A stretch of DNA of 64,000 nucleotides, from positions 186,001 to 250,000 of the forward strand of contig CAWJXV010000009.1 of assembly GCA_963846915.1 (NCBI GenBank), in the 5' to 3' direction. The notes under the pieces are model-generated. The model saw nothing but the letters and a program-made list of their open reading frames with translations. It made no database searches and had not been told where the DNA came from. Both the position numbers and the translations under genes were made by a program. Shown one piece after another: positions 8,323 to 16,844 of the stretch (position 1 is its first letter; every line of letters starts with the position of its first letter). Origin of the DNA: PALSA-612 sp963846915. Lineage in GTDB: Bacteria > Actinomycetota > Thermoleophilia > Gaiellales > Gaiellaceae.

Positions 8323-8602
8323 GATGCGTGCCTACGCCCGCTTCCTGGCGGCGGCGTGCGAACTGGCGAGGCGTCGACCGCGCTGCGGCCGGCCCTGTCG
8401 AGGAGGGGCAGGATCGAGCTGACCGGCGCCGTTCGCCGGCTCGGCGAGGTCGAGCGCTCCGTGTCCCGCGCGCTCGCGACGCCCGACCGGCTCAGGCTCG
8501 AGGAGGCGACCGCGGGGATTGACTGGCCCGTGCGGCGCTCGTCGAGGCCGGCCGCGAGGCGGCGGTCGACGTCGCCCGGCGCCGGTCGATCTCGCTGAGG
8601 GG
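8323..8602 (+). pseudogene. Broken small coding region, unrecognised
   Basis: Between the corA start and the GGDEF gene, plausible coding text appears on the plus strand in three successive frames. It reads MRAYARFLAAACELA from ATG 8323, then TGAVRRLGEVERSVSRALATP and DRLRLEEATAG, then LARAALVEAGREAAVDVARR. Joined, these give one helical, alanine/arginine/glutamate-rich protein of about 90 residues. A run of ten G sits at 8600. Either the gene is dead or two bases are wrong in the assembly. No function can be given. Confidence 0.35.
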
Positions 8603-8626
8603 GGGGGGACGGGCCACGCTCGCGGC

Positions 8627-9555
8627 TTAGGACGCGCGCCGGACACGGCGGGCGCGCTTGACCGCGTACATCTCGCGATCGGCGGCGGCGAGGACGTCGG
8701 CGGCAGATCGCTTACCCGGCTCGACGACCGCGACCCCGACGCTCGCGCCCCCGACGCGGCCCCTCGGCCAGACGGCCGCACGGCGGCGGTGATCTTCTCG
8801 GCCACCCGCTCGGCCTGCTCGGCCGTCGCGCCCGGGAGCAGGACGGCGAACTCGTCCCCGCCGACACGCGCCACCGTGTCCGTGAAGCGGACGCGCCCCT
8901 CGAGCTCGCGGCCGATCGCGCGCAGGAGATCGTCGCCGGCGGCGTGGCCGAGCGCGTCGTTGATCGCCTTGAATCCGTCGAGGTCGACGAAGAGGAGCGA
9001 CGCGGAGCGGTCGTCGCTGCGGCGGCCCTCGACGAGCGCGCGGTCGAGCTCCTGGACCAGCCGGTCGCGGTTCCAGAGTCCCGTGAGCCCGTCTCGGCTC
9101 GCCCACTGCTTCAACCGGTGCTCGCGCGTCTTGCGGTCGGTGATGTCCTGGGCGACCAGCATCCCGCCCACGATCGCGCCCGCCCGGTCGCGCACGGGGA
9201 CGACGCGGTGCAGGTGGTCGCGCTCTCCGTGCGGCAGCTCGAACGCCGATTCGCTCCCCTCGAGCGCCGCGCGGTACGCAGGCTCGAGCACGGTCCAGGT
9301 CTCGTCCGGGAACAGCTCCCGGACCGTCGTCCCCTCGCTCTCGCGGGCGGAGAGGCCGATCGCGCGCAGCCCTCGGCCGGCCGCGAACGAGTGACGTAGC
9401 CGCCGGTCGAACAGGAGGAGTACCCCGTTCGGGAAGGACTCCGCGGCGAGGCGCGAGTTCCGGTCGCGGCGGGAGGAGCGAGGCCCCGAGCGGATCCGGC
9501 CGAGCGCGAGGCCCGCGGCGAGCGCGACCAGCGCGGTGAGCACGAGCAGCGTCAC
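8627..9555 (-). CDS. Membrane-anchored PAS-GGDEF diguanylate cyclase (frameshifted)
   Basis: This predicted diguanylate cyclase would make cyclic di-GMP from GTP. Residues 1-20 are a hydrophobic anchor (LLVLTALVALAAGLALG). A PAS-like sensor follows (about 40-145, ending GGMLVAQDITDRK). The GGDEF domain then has DGLTGLWNRDR, DGFKAINDALGHAAGDD and an intact ARVGGDEFAVLLPG. The frame breaks near 8760-8775, and the domain end (GASVGVAVVEPG and LAAADREMYAVKRARR) continues in another frame to the stop at 8627. With the break repaired the domain is complete. It starts at ATG/GTG 9555. No PilZ or EAL partner is nearby. Confidence 0.7.
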
Positions 9556-9624
9556 TGCACTGCTTGTAGCTGGGGTGACGGACGAGGCTCAAGTTTTTCG
9601 GCGAGATGACGATGAGAGCCTGCG

Positions 9625-9831
9625 GTGGACGGCAAAGGAGATCACGAGCTCGTCACGATCGCGGCCGAGCTCGAGCGCTACTGGGCAGAGCAGTGGCGAC
9701 GCGCAAAGGAGATCTGCGATCTCCTCGAGCGTCGTCTCGCCGGCCGACCGCTCGCCCCTCGCCCGGAGCTCAGGATCGTCGATCCGTCGGCCACCCCCGC
9801 GGACCGGCAACCCCGAACCGTCGCGGCCTGA
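9625..9831 (+). CDS. Small protein of unknown function (68 aa)
   Basis: This is a 68-residue protein starting at GTG 9625, divergent from the GGDEF gene. Its first 45 residues form an amphipathic, charged helix (ELVTIAAELERYWAEQWRRAKEI) and the tail is proline-rich. It is not recognised. The helical regularity and codon use suggest it is coding. A frame on the opposite strand over the same bases looks less natural. Confidence 0.4.
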   Translation: MDGKGDHELVTIAAELERYWAEQWRRAKEICDLLERRLAGRPLAPRPELRIVDPSATPADRQPRTVAA

Positions 9832-9938
9832 CCTCAAGCTCGTCGACGTCTAAGACGGCCCCAGCAAAGAAAGCTCGCAGAGAGCACACGGGGCGGTTGT
9901 TGCGTCCGGGTCGGCGCGTTATGGTCGGTCCCTCGTCC

Positions 9939-10163
9939 ATGACCAGCCGAGCTACATCGCAACTGGGAGCCACGCGTCTGCTCTGGGATTGCGAGACGAT
10001 CGGTCTCTCGCTCGAGAGCGATCGGCCGTCTGCCAGGGGTCGCCTGCACGCCGAGCTCGGCGAGGAGCTCACGCAGCTCCTGCTCGTAACGCTCAGGGAA
10101 GCCCACCCGTCGACGCCGCACGAGGAAGCCCTGCGCCGCGCGGCGAACGGCGACGCCGCCTGA
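9939..10163 (+). CDS. Small protein of unknown function (74 aa)
   Basis: This 74-residue frame starts at ATG 9939 (an in-frame ATG at 9921 is an alternative) and ends at TGA 10161-10163. It contains LLWDCETIGLSLES and a helical ELGEELTQLLLVTLREA. Upstream, TTGTTG and TTATGG about 16 bases apart could be promoter hexamers (roughly 9896-9924). No family is recognised. Confidence 0.4.
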   Translation: MTSRATSQLGATRLLWDCETIGLSLESDRPSARGRLHAELGEELTQLLLVTLREAHPSTPHEEALRRAANGDAA

Positions 10164-10220
10164 GCGTAGCGTCGAGCCTGGCCCTTGAAGCCCGGGCCGT
10201 AACCGGCGAGACTGCGGCGC

Positions 10221-10559
10221 ATGGACTCCGTGCGTCGGATTCTGATCGTCCTCGTGAGCCTCGTCGCCGCATTGGCGATCGCATCGGCGGCTGCGGCGTC
10301 GATCCGCGTCGCGGGCTTCACCGGACACGTGGCGGCCGGGGACTACGCCTCGATCACCGTCAAGGTCTCGCCGCGGGCGCACTGCGCGATCACCGTGGTC
10401 TACGACACGGTCGTCTCTCACGCCAGAGGCCTGGGTGCGAAGACGGGCTCGAGCATCACCTGGCAATGGCGGGTCGGAACGAGCACCCATGCAGGGCGCC
10501 GGCCCGTGACCGTCGGCTGCGGCAAGAGCGGGAGTACTCGGACGCTCGTCGTGCAGTGA
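10221..10559 (+). CDS. Small secreted protein of unknown function
   Basis: This is a 112-residue protein with a clear signal peptide: basic start MDSVRRI, a hydrophobic core to about residue 22 and an AAA/AS cleavage region near 25. The mature part is a small beta-rich domain with two cysteines (HCAITVVYD and VTVGCGKSG) that could form one disulfide, in the manner of an Ig-like fold. Its TGA overlaps the GTG of the next gene, so it is probably co-expressed with the secreted nuclease. No function can be assigned. Confidence 0.55.
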   Translation: MDSVRRILIVLVSLVAALAIASAAAASIRVAGFTGHVAAGDYASITVKVSPRAHCAITVVYDTVVSHARGLGAKTGSSITWQWRVGTSTHAGRRPVTVGCGKSGSTRTLVVQ

Positions 10560-11066
10560 AACGCGCGGCCGCCCTCCTCGCGCTTGCGCTGGCCCTCGTC
10601 CCGGCAGGGCTCGCGGCGCCTCCCTCCTACCGGATCGCGCGGGTGATCGACGGGGACACGGTCGAGCTCGCGAACGGCGTCCGTGTGCGGCTCGTCCAGA
10701 TCGACACGCCGGAGGTGTACGGCGCGCCCGAGTGCTACGGCCACGCCGCCTCGGCGATCACGAAGCGACTGCTTCCGCCGGGACGCGGGTGTGCTGTTCG
10801 CCGAGCCCGCGACCGATCGGGTCGACCAGTACGGACGCTGGCTCAGGTACGTCGTCAGGGTGAGGGACGGGCTCGACGTGAACGTGCGGCTCGTCGCGGT
10901 CGGCGCGGCGGCGCCGTACTTCTACCGGGGACGGCACGGCCGCTACGCGACGCTCCTCGACACGCTCGCGAGGCAGGCGCGAAAGCACCGCCTCGGCCTC
11001 TGGGGCGCATGCCCACGCACGCAGTACCAGCCCGACGACAAGGTGGACACGGGGCCCGGTCACTGA
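10556..11066 (+). CDS. Secreted thermonuclease (staphylococcal nuclease family), frameshifted
   Basis: This is a predicted exported calcium-dependent nuclease. GTG 10556 overlaps the previous stop. Residues 1-20 form a signal peptide (KRAAALLALALALVPAGLAAP). The catalytic start of the SNase fold follows: VIDGDTVEL, RVRLVQIDTPEV and YGHAASAITKRLL. The frame then breaks near 10783 and resumes as VDQYGRWLRYVV and VAVGAAAPYFYRG, ending at TGA 11064-11066. The DG(D)T and the R-x-x-x-I-D-x-P-E core are present. The family's second arginine/glutamate region lies around the break. A further scrap of coding-like text (TEFCFRDEDD) lies out of frame at 11060-11121. This may be a lost tail. Confidence 0.65.
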
Positions 11067-11217
11067 GTTCTGCTTCCGCGACGAGGACGACAAGCCGCTC
11101 CTCGTCGTCGAGATGCCCTGATTCGTCCCTCGATCGGATGACCCTCCACGAGGGTTTGCGCCTGCCGATCACTCGGGCGAGGCTGTCGTGCGACTCCGGA
11201 ATGCCGAAGCCTCCGTC

Positions 11218-12326
11218 ATGGAGGCAGGGGGTGCCTCGAGGATTCGCCGGCCCGGACGGGCGAGCGCAGCCGGCGCCTGGGCGCTCGCGGTGCTCGTCGC
11301 GTGCTCGCTGGCCGCCGGCGCAGGCGCGGGCACGACGCCGATCGCCTACCCGGACTTCTCGAGCGTCGCCGGCCTGACGCTGAACGGGAATGCCGCGCAA
11401 TCGGGCACCGCGCTCAGGCTCGCCGCGAACCGCAGGTCCAACACGGCAGCGCCTGGGCGCAGACGCAGATCGACACGACGCAGTCGTTCGAGTCGCGGTT
11501 CCGCGCCGACGTGCACGACGGATCGCTGCCCTCGCCGGCCGACGGGATGACCTTCGCGATCCAGTCGAAGAGCCTGTTGGCGATCGGGGACAGCGGCGGC
11601 GCACACGGGTACGCGGGGCTCGGCGCGATCTCGCCGAGCGTCGCCGTCGACGTGTCGCTCTTCCCGCAGATCTTCAACGGCGGCAACGAGCAGTTCAGCC
11701 TGGTGTCGAACGGCAACCTGCTGGCGCCGCTCGCGAAGGCGACGAGCAGCGTGCTCCTCTACGGGCAGCCGTTCTCGGTCTGGGTCGACTACGACGCCAA
11801 GGCCCACGCGGTCACGGTGTTCGTGGGCCAGGCGACGACGAAGCCCCCGACGCCGCTCGTCTCGGCGAGCATCGACCTCGCCGCCACGGTCGGGCCCGCC
11901 GCCTACGCCGGGTTCACCGCCGGCACCGGCGCCAACTGGGCCGACTTCGACGTCCTCGGCTGGACGGTGGAGACCGTGGGCGACACCACGCCGCCCAGCG
12001 TCACGTGCTCGGCGTCCCCGAACGTGCTCTGGCCACCGAACAACAAGCTCGTCCCGGTCACGACCAAGGCCACGGTCAGCGACTCGGGATCGGGCGCCGC
12101 CGGCTTCTCGCTCGTATCCGTGACGTCGAACGAGGGCGACGCCGCCGCGGAGAGCAGCGGCTGGGTGCCCGGAACGCCCGACACGAGCGGCTTCCTCCAG
12201 GCATCGCGGCTCGGCTCGGGTCACGGCCGTGTCTACACCCTCACCTACGAGGGCAGGGACAACGCCGGCAACAAGACGACGTGCGCGACCACGGTCGCCG
12301 TCCCGCACGACCAGGGCAAGTCCTGA
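11218..12326 (+). CDS. Secreted legume-lectin-like protein with Ig-like C-terminal domain (frameshifted)
   Basis: The protein starts at ATG 11218 (GTG 11188 is an alternative) with a signal peptide ending near AGAGAGTT. An L-type lectin/concanavalin-like beta sandwich then begins YPDFSSVAGLTLNGNA. It continues after a frame break near 11430-11440 with GSAWAQTQIDTTQSFESRF, DGMTFAIQ, SVAVDVSLF and FSVWVDYDAKAHAVTVFV. The last 110 residues (DTTPPSVTCSASPNVLWPPNNK) form an Ig-like module common in secreted bacterial repeat proteins. It probably binds carbohydrate outside the cell. It converges on the CoA-transferase gene, with 5 bases between stops. Confidence 0.65.
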
Positions 12327-12331
12327 GCTCG

Positions 12332-13101
12332 CTACTCGCCCGACGCCTTGTCGGCTGCCGAGCGCAACGCCCGCAGGCCGCGGAGCTCGTCCTCGGTCGG
12401 CGGCTCGGCCGTCACGACCTCGTCGGCGACACGCAGGTCCCAGCCGGTGGCGGAGCGAACGGCGTCCACGTCGACCCCGGGATGCAGCACCGTGAGGGTC
12501 AGCTCGCTCGTCTCGGGATCGGGCTCGAGGACCCCGAGGTCGGTGACGACCGCAGTCACGCCGGCGCCCGAGAAGCCGAGGCCTGCCGCGAGCCGGCGCC
12601 GTCGCCGAAGCCGACGGTCGTGCGGAAGTCGAGCTTCTCGACGAACGTGCGCGACGTCTGGCGAAGCATGACGAACGTCTCCTTGCAGAACGCGCTGATC
12701 TCGGGAGCCCCGCCCGCCCCGGGCAGCCGCACGTCGGGTGCGTCGTAGTCGCCGATGACCGTGCTGTTCAGGTTCCCGAAGCGGTCGATCTGCGCCGCGC
12801 CGAGGAAGCCGACGTCGATCCGGTTGCCCTGGAGCCAGTAGGCGAAGATCTCCGGCACGGAGACGACCGCGTCCGCCGTATCGGCCAGCTCTCCGTCCCC
12901 GATCGACAGCGGCAGCGTCGTCGGCTTGGCACCGATCGTGCCGCTCTCGTAGATCAGCACGCAGCCGGGAGCGTGCGTCGTGCGGGCGAGGTTGGCAGCG
13001 CGGCTCGGCAAGCCGATCCCGACGAAGCAGACGGTGCCGTCGTGGAGCCGGCGCGCCGCCGACACGACCATCATCTCGTCCGCCGTGTGCGCAGGGGTCA
13101 C
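12332..13101 (-). CDS. CoA-transferase beta subunit (glutaconate/3-oxoacid type), frameshifted
   Basis: This is the beta subunit of a family I CoA-transferase, moving CoA between acyl groups. It starts at GTG 13101 with TADEMMVVSAARRL, then VCFVGIGLPSRAANLAR and LIYESGTIGAKP, a typical GctB-like start containing the ESG motif. It goes on to FLGAAQIDRFGNLNSTVIG. The frame breaks near 12575, and the end (GVTAVVTDLGVLEPD) continues in another frame to 12332. The alpha subunit normally lies next to it but is not in the window. It is the last gene of the minus-strand run from 18670, 43 bases after the HAD gene. Confidence 0.7.
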
Positions 13102-13144
13102 GCGCGCATCCTAGTGTCCTCGGCCTCCGCGATCGTGCGCGACG

Positions 13145-13945
13145 TCACAACCAGTCGAGCAGCTCCGCCACACCGTCGACGATCGCATCCGGGCGGCGGC
13201 TCTCGGGCACGCCGTCGAGGCCGGCGCGCGCCGCTGATCCCGCTGCGCACGAGGACTGTGCGCGAGCCGCCGAGCCGGCCGAGGGCGACGTCCATGCCGA
13301 GGTCGTCGCCGATCACGGCCAGCTCGCCGACGGCACGCCGAGACGCTCCGTGACCGCCTGCACGGCGGCCCGCGACGGCTTGCCGACGATCACCGGCCGG
13401 GCCCGGTTGCCTTCGCGATCGCGGCGGCGGTCATCGCGCCGCGGCTGAAGATCGGCCCGTTCGCCCCTGCGTAGGCGGGCTGGTAGCTCGCCGTCAGGAG
13501 CCGCGCGCCGCCGAGCACGGCGCGCGCCGCCTGCTCGAGCCGGGGGAAATCGACCGTGTCGGCGTGCGCGACGAAGACGGCAGCAGGATCGCCCTCGCCG
13601 TCGAGGATCCGGACGCCCGCGCCCGCGAGGTACTCACGCGCCGCGTCGTCGGCGAACAGCAGCACCGAACCGCCGGGGTGGCGCGCGCGCAGGTAGAGCT
13701 GGACGCTGTCGAGCGGCGTGAGGACGTCGTCGTCCTCGACGGGGAGACCGACGGCGCGGAGTCCGGCCGCGAAGGTCGCGGCGATGCGTGGCTGCCGTTC
13801 GTGAACAGGACGAGCGCCGGCCGGAGGCGCGGATCCGCTCGAGCACGTCCCGCGCGCCGGGCTGGACGTGAGCGACGTCGCCCGCCCGGTGGACGAGCGT
13901 CCCGTCGATGTCGAGCACGAAGCCCCGGACCTGGTCAAGTCGCAC
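13145..13945 (-). pseudogene. HAD-IIA family phosphatase, broken into at least four frames
   Basis: This NagD-like haloacid dehalogenase phosphatase has its full length present but in successive frames. GTG 13945 opens with RGFVLDIDGTLVHRAGD (nucleophile Asp, motif I). The middle, about 13800-13400, reads FAAGLRAVGLPVEDDDVLTPLDSVQLYL in part. Then come VIGDDLGMDVALGRLGGSRTVLV (acidic motif IV) and finally DGVPESRRPDAIVDGVAELLDWL to the TGA at 13145. All catalytic parts survive, so sequencing errors are more likely than decay. It overlaps the end of the carboxyltransferase gene by 11 bases. Its substrate is unknown, perhaps a phosphorylated intermediate made by the upstream PEP-dependent pair (inference). 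Confidence 0.6.
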
Positions 13946-15412
13946 GGCGCCACTCGACGAGCTCGTCGCCCTTCTGCACGCGCAGGTGCGTGATCTCCCG
14001 GCGCTTCGCGACTTCCTGCAGCAGGGTGACGACCGGGCGCCCGGCCGGACCGCGCGCCGGCCTCGCCCGCTGTTCGCGTGGCCTGGAGGCCAGCATCGCG
14101 TCCACCTGCTCCTCGGGCATCGTCAGCCTGAGCAGCAGCTCCTCGTCGGAGATCCTCGCGCCGAAGCGCTCGCGCGCGCCGTCGAGGTGGAGCGGCTCGA
14201 GCTTGCGCAGCTCCTCGGTGCGAGGCCGCGAGAGCACGCGCTCGGCGACGGCCGGGTCCACCGGCGCCGCCGGCTCGCCGTAGTGGCCGAGGAAGTAGCG
14301 GACGGTCTCGTCGGAGACGGTCGACCACCGCTCGCCGTCGATCACGTTCCGTACCGCCTGCGTGGCCACGAGCTGCGAGACCGGCGTGACGATGATCGGG
14401 TAGCCCATCTCGGCGCGGACGCGGCCCACCTCCTCGAGCACGGCGGGGAAGAGCTCGGGCCGGCGCAGCTCCTCGAGCATCCGCCGCGTCGTCGAGACCA
14501 TGCCGCCCGCGAGCTGGTGGTGGTAGTACGTCGGCGTCGAACTCCTGCGGCTCCCCGACCGGCAGGCCCCTGTCGCGCGCGAGCTCGCGGAAGTGCTCGC
14601 GAGACCGCCGCGAGCGCATCGGGATCGAGCCGGTGCGAGAAGCCCTCGGCCTCGAGGTCGCGGAGCGTCGTCTCGGCCGCCGGGTTGGACGTGCCGCGCG
14701 CCAGCGGCTCGGCGGCCGTGTGCAGTACCTGGAACCCGGCCCGCAGGCCCTCCATGTAGACGAACGGGGCGAGCCCGATCGTGCAGTGGCTGTGCAGCTC
14801 GACGGTGCGTTCGCCCGCCGCGCGCAGGAAGTGCGGCGCCAGCTCTCGCACGGCACTCTGCGTGAGCAGGCCGCCCGGGTCCTTGAGGTAGAGGCGGTCC
14901 ATCTCGGCGCAGCCCGCGAGCGCTGCGGCGCGCTCGGCGTAGTACTCGTGCGTGTGCACCTCGCTGACCGAGTAGGTGAGCCCGATCACGATCTCCTCGA
15001 CGCCCTCCTCCCGCGCCATGCGCGCGAGCCGCCTGAGCGCGATCGGGGTCGTTGGACGGGTCGGCGATCTGGAAGCGGCGGATCCCGTTGCGGACGACGC
15101 AGCGGAACGAGAGCCGGATCACGTCCTCGTCGGCGGGCACCCACGAGATGAAGCGCATGCCCGTGGTGATGAAGCTCAGCGGCGTCCGCGGCATCGCCGC
15201 GCTCACGAGCCGGAAGCGCTCCCACGGGTCCTCCCGGTGGAAGCGGACCGAGACGGCCATGTGCGTGCTGGACGAGAAGTCGCACGCATGGAAGCCGACG
15301 AGGTCGAGCGTCGGCGCGATCGAGAGCACGTCGGGCGTCTCAGGCCGGTTGCGCTCCACAGGCTCTGGTTGCCGTCGCGCGTCGTCGTGTCGACGATGTC
15401 GACGACGCTCAC
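13935..15412 (-). CDS. Pyruvate/oxaloacetate-type biotin-dependent carboxyltransferase (several frameshifts)
   Basis: This is a TIM-barrel carboxyltransferase of the pyruvate carboxylase/oxaloacetate decarboxylase alpha family. It starts at GTG 15412 with VDIVDTTTRDGNQSLW, the metal and substrate motif. Further pieces in changing frames are LDLVGFHACDFSSSTHMAV, MDRLYLKDPGG (the lysine that is carbamylated in this family), VELHSHCTIGLAPF (metal histidines), YYHHQLAGGM and the C-terminal YFLGHYGEPAAPVDP. Breaks are near 15350, 15045 and 14600. The order and completeness argue for an active gene misread by assembly. Its GTG overlaps the biotin-carrier stop. No biotin carboxylase gene is in the window. 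Confidence 0.65.
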
Positions 15413-15827
15413 GCGCTGCCCGGACCTGGAAGAGCAGCCTCGCCGTACTCGACGGGCTCGGCGTTCGTCGCGCACCACCTCGAAGACCGTGCCGGCGACG
15501 CCCGCGGGGATCGAGTTCATCATCTTCATCACCTCGATCAGGCAGACGACCGTGTCGGGCTCGACGCGCGCGCCCACGTCCACGAACGGCGTCGCGCCGG
15601 GCGCCTCGGCGCGGTAGAACGTTCCGAGCATCGGGGCGGCGACCGTGACGAGGCCGTCGGCCGGAGGCGGCGGCGCCGGCTCGCGGCCGGCCCTGGGCCG
15701 CGGCAGGCGCGTCTCCGCGCAGGACGTAGAGCGAGATCTCGCCGGTCTCGATCCGGAGCTCCTCGCAGGTCTCCGACTCGTCGATCAGCCGCAGGATCTC
15801 GCGGACGTCGTCGTCGGTCAGCGGCAT
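15409..15827 (-). CDS. Biotin carboxyl carrier protein (frameshifted)
   Basis: This is a small biotinyl carrier for the adjoining carboxyltransferase. It starts at ATG 15827 with LTDDDVREILRLIDESETCEELRIE, the AccB-like N-terminus. A break near 15690 leads to APMLGTFYRAEAPGATPFVDVG and the biotinylation site EVMKMM (lysine modified). A second break near 15470 gives the ending AEPVEYGEAALPGPGSA and a TGA at 15409-15411. The length of about 138 residues fits AccB-type carriers. It follows the PEP-binding gene after one base and is coupled to the next gene by GTGA. Confidence 0.65.
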
Positions 15828-15828
15828 C

Positions 15829-16844
15829 TCAGGGGTCGGTCGGGGTCTCGGTCGAGGCGCCGAACGTGCTCATCACGAGCGACAGCGCGGAGCCGGAGAG
15901 TGTCGGCGCTTCCTTCCGCGTCGTCACCGGTCGCGCCTGGAGGACGAGCAGGGCGCCGGTCCTGCCGCGCGCGAGGCCCACTCGACGTCCTGGTGCGAGC
16001 CGAAGTGCCGCTCGACTCGCCGGCCGAGGTCGACGACGCGCAGCGAGGCCGGCCCCGTCGAGACACGGCGCGATGCGTCGCTCGGCGGGCACCTCTCGCC
16101 GTACGGTTCCGCGTCCGGCGGCGTCGGGCACGTACTCGACCTCCTTCGAGCCGACGGTGTGCCGCACGACCTCGCCCGTGACCTTGCTGACGAGGTAGTC
16201 ATCAGGCGTCGCCTCGCCGCCGACGACCGCGACGCCGAGGCCCCAGCTCGCGTTCACCGCGACCATGCTCGGGTCGCCGCTGACCGGGTTGCACGTGAAC
16301 AGCACGCCCGAGACCTCGGCGTCGACCATCCGCTGCACGGTGACGCCCATCGCCTCCCCGGGCGCGCCGAGCCGGCGCCGGTAGGCGATCGCGCGCGGGG
16401 TGTGGAGGCTCGCCCAGCAGTCGCGCACCGCGTCGCAGAGATGCTCGATCCCGCGCACCCAGAGGAAGCTCTCCTGCTGGCCCGCGTGGCTCGCGTCCTC
16501 GCCGTCCTCGCCGAGCGCGCTCGAGCGGACGGCCACCGGCGGCTCGCCCAGCTCCCGGTAGCGCCGCTCGAGCTCGCCCCGAAGATCCTCCGGCAGCGGC
16601 GCGAACCGCATCGCCTCGCCGATTGCCTTCGACGCGTCGTCTTCGGAGCGGGAAAGGGTCGCGGAGATCGCCGCGTCGAGACCGGTCGAGGCCACGAAGT
16701 CGCGGTAGGCGTCCGCGCCGAGCGCGAAGCCGTCCGGCACGGCGAGCCCGGCGGCGAGCAGCTCGCCCAGGTTCGCGCTCTTGCCGCCGAACGCCTCCGC
16801 GTCCGTCCGGCGCAGCTCGGCAAGCGGGCGCGTGAGAGCGTCAC
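15829..16844 (-). CDS. PEP-synthase N-terminal-type ATP/pyruvate-binding subunit, phenylphosphate synthase beta-like (frameshifted)
   Basis: This is a stand-alone PPDK_N (ATP-grasp) domain of roughly 335 residues. GTG 16844 overlaps the stop of the upstream gene. A frame change in the first codons then gives AFGGKSANLGELLAAGL, the usual family start. Next are VPDGFALGADAYRDF, PVAVRSSALGEDGEDASHAGQQESFL (nucleotide-binding Arg/Ser region) and DAEVSGVLFTCNPVSGDPSM. A second disturbed stretch at about 15970-16075 precedes a C-terminal LQARPVT. In PEP synthase this domain precedes the swivelling histidine domain in one chain. Here they are separate genes in reverse order, as in the beta and alpha subunits of phenylphosphate synthase. 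Confidence 0.65.

Noticed and set aside
11060..11121. Short coding-like stretch TEFCFRDEDD...VVEMP after the nuclease stop
   Set aside because: Too short and out of frame with everything around it to be called as a gene. It may be a displaced nuclease tail and is noted there.
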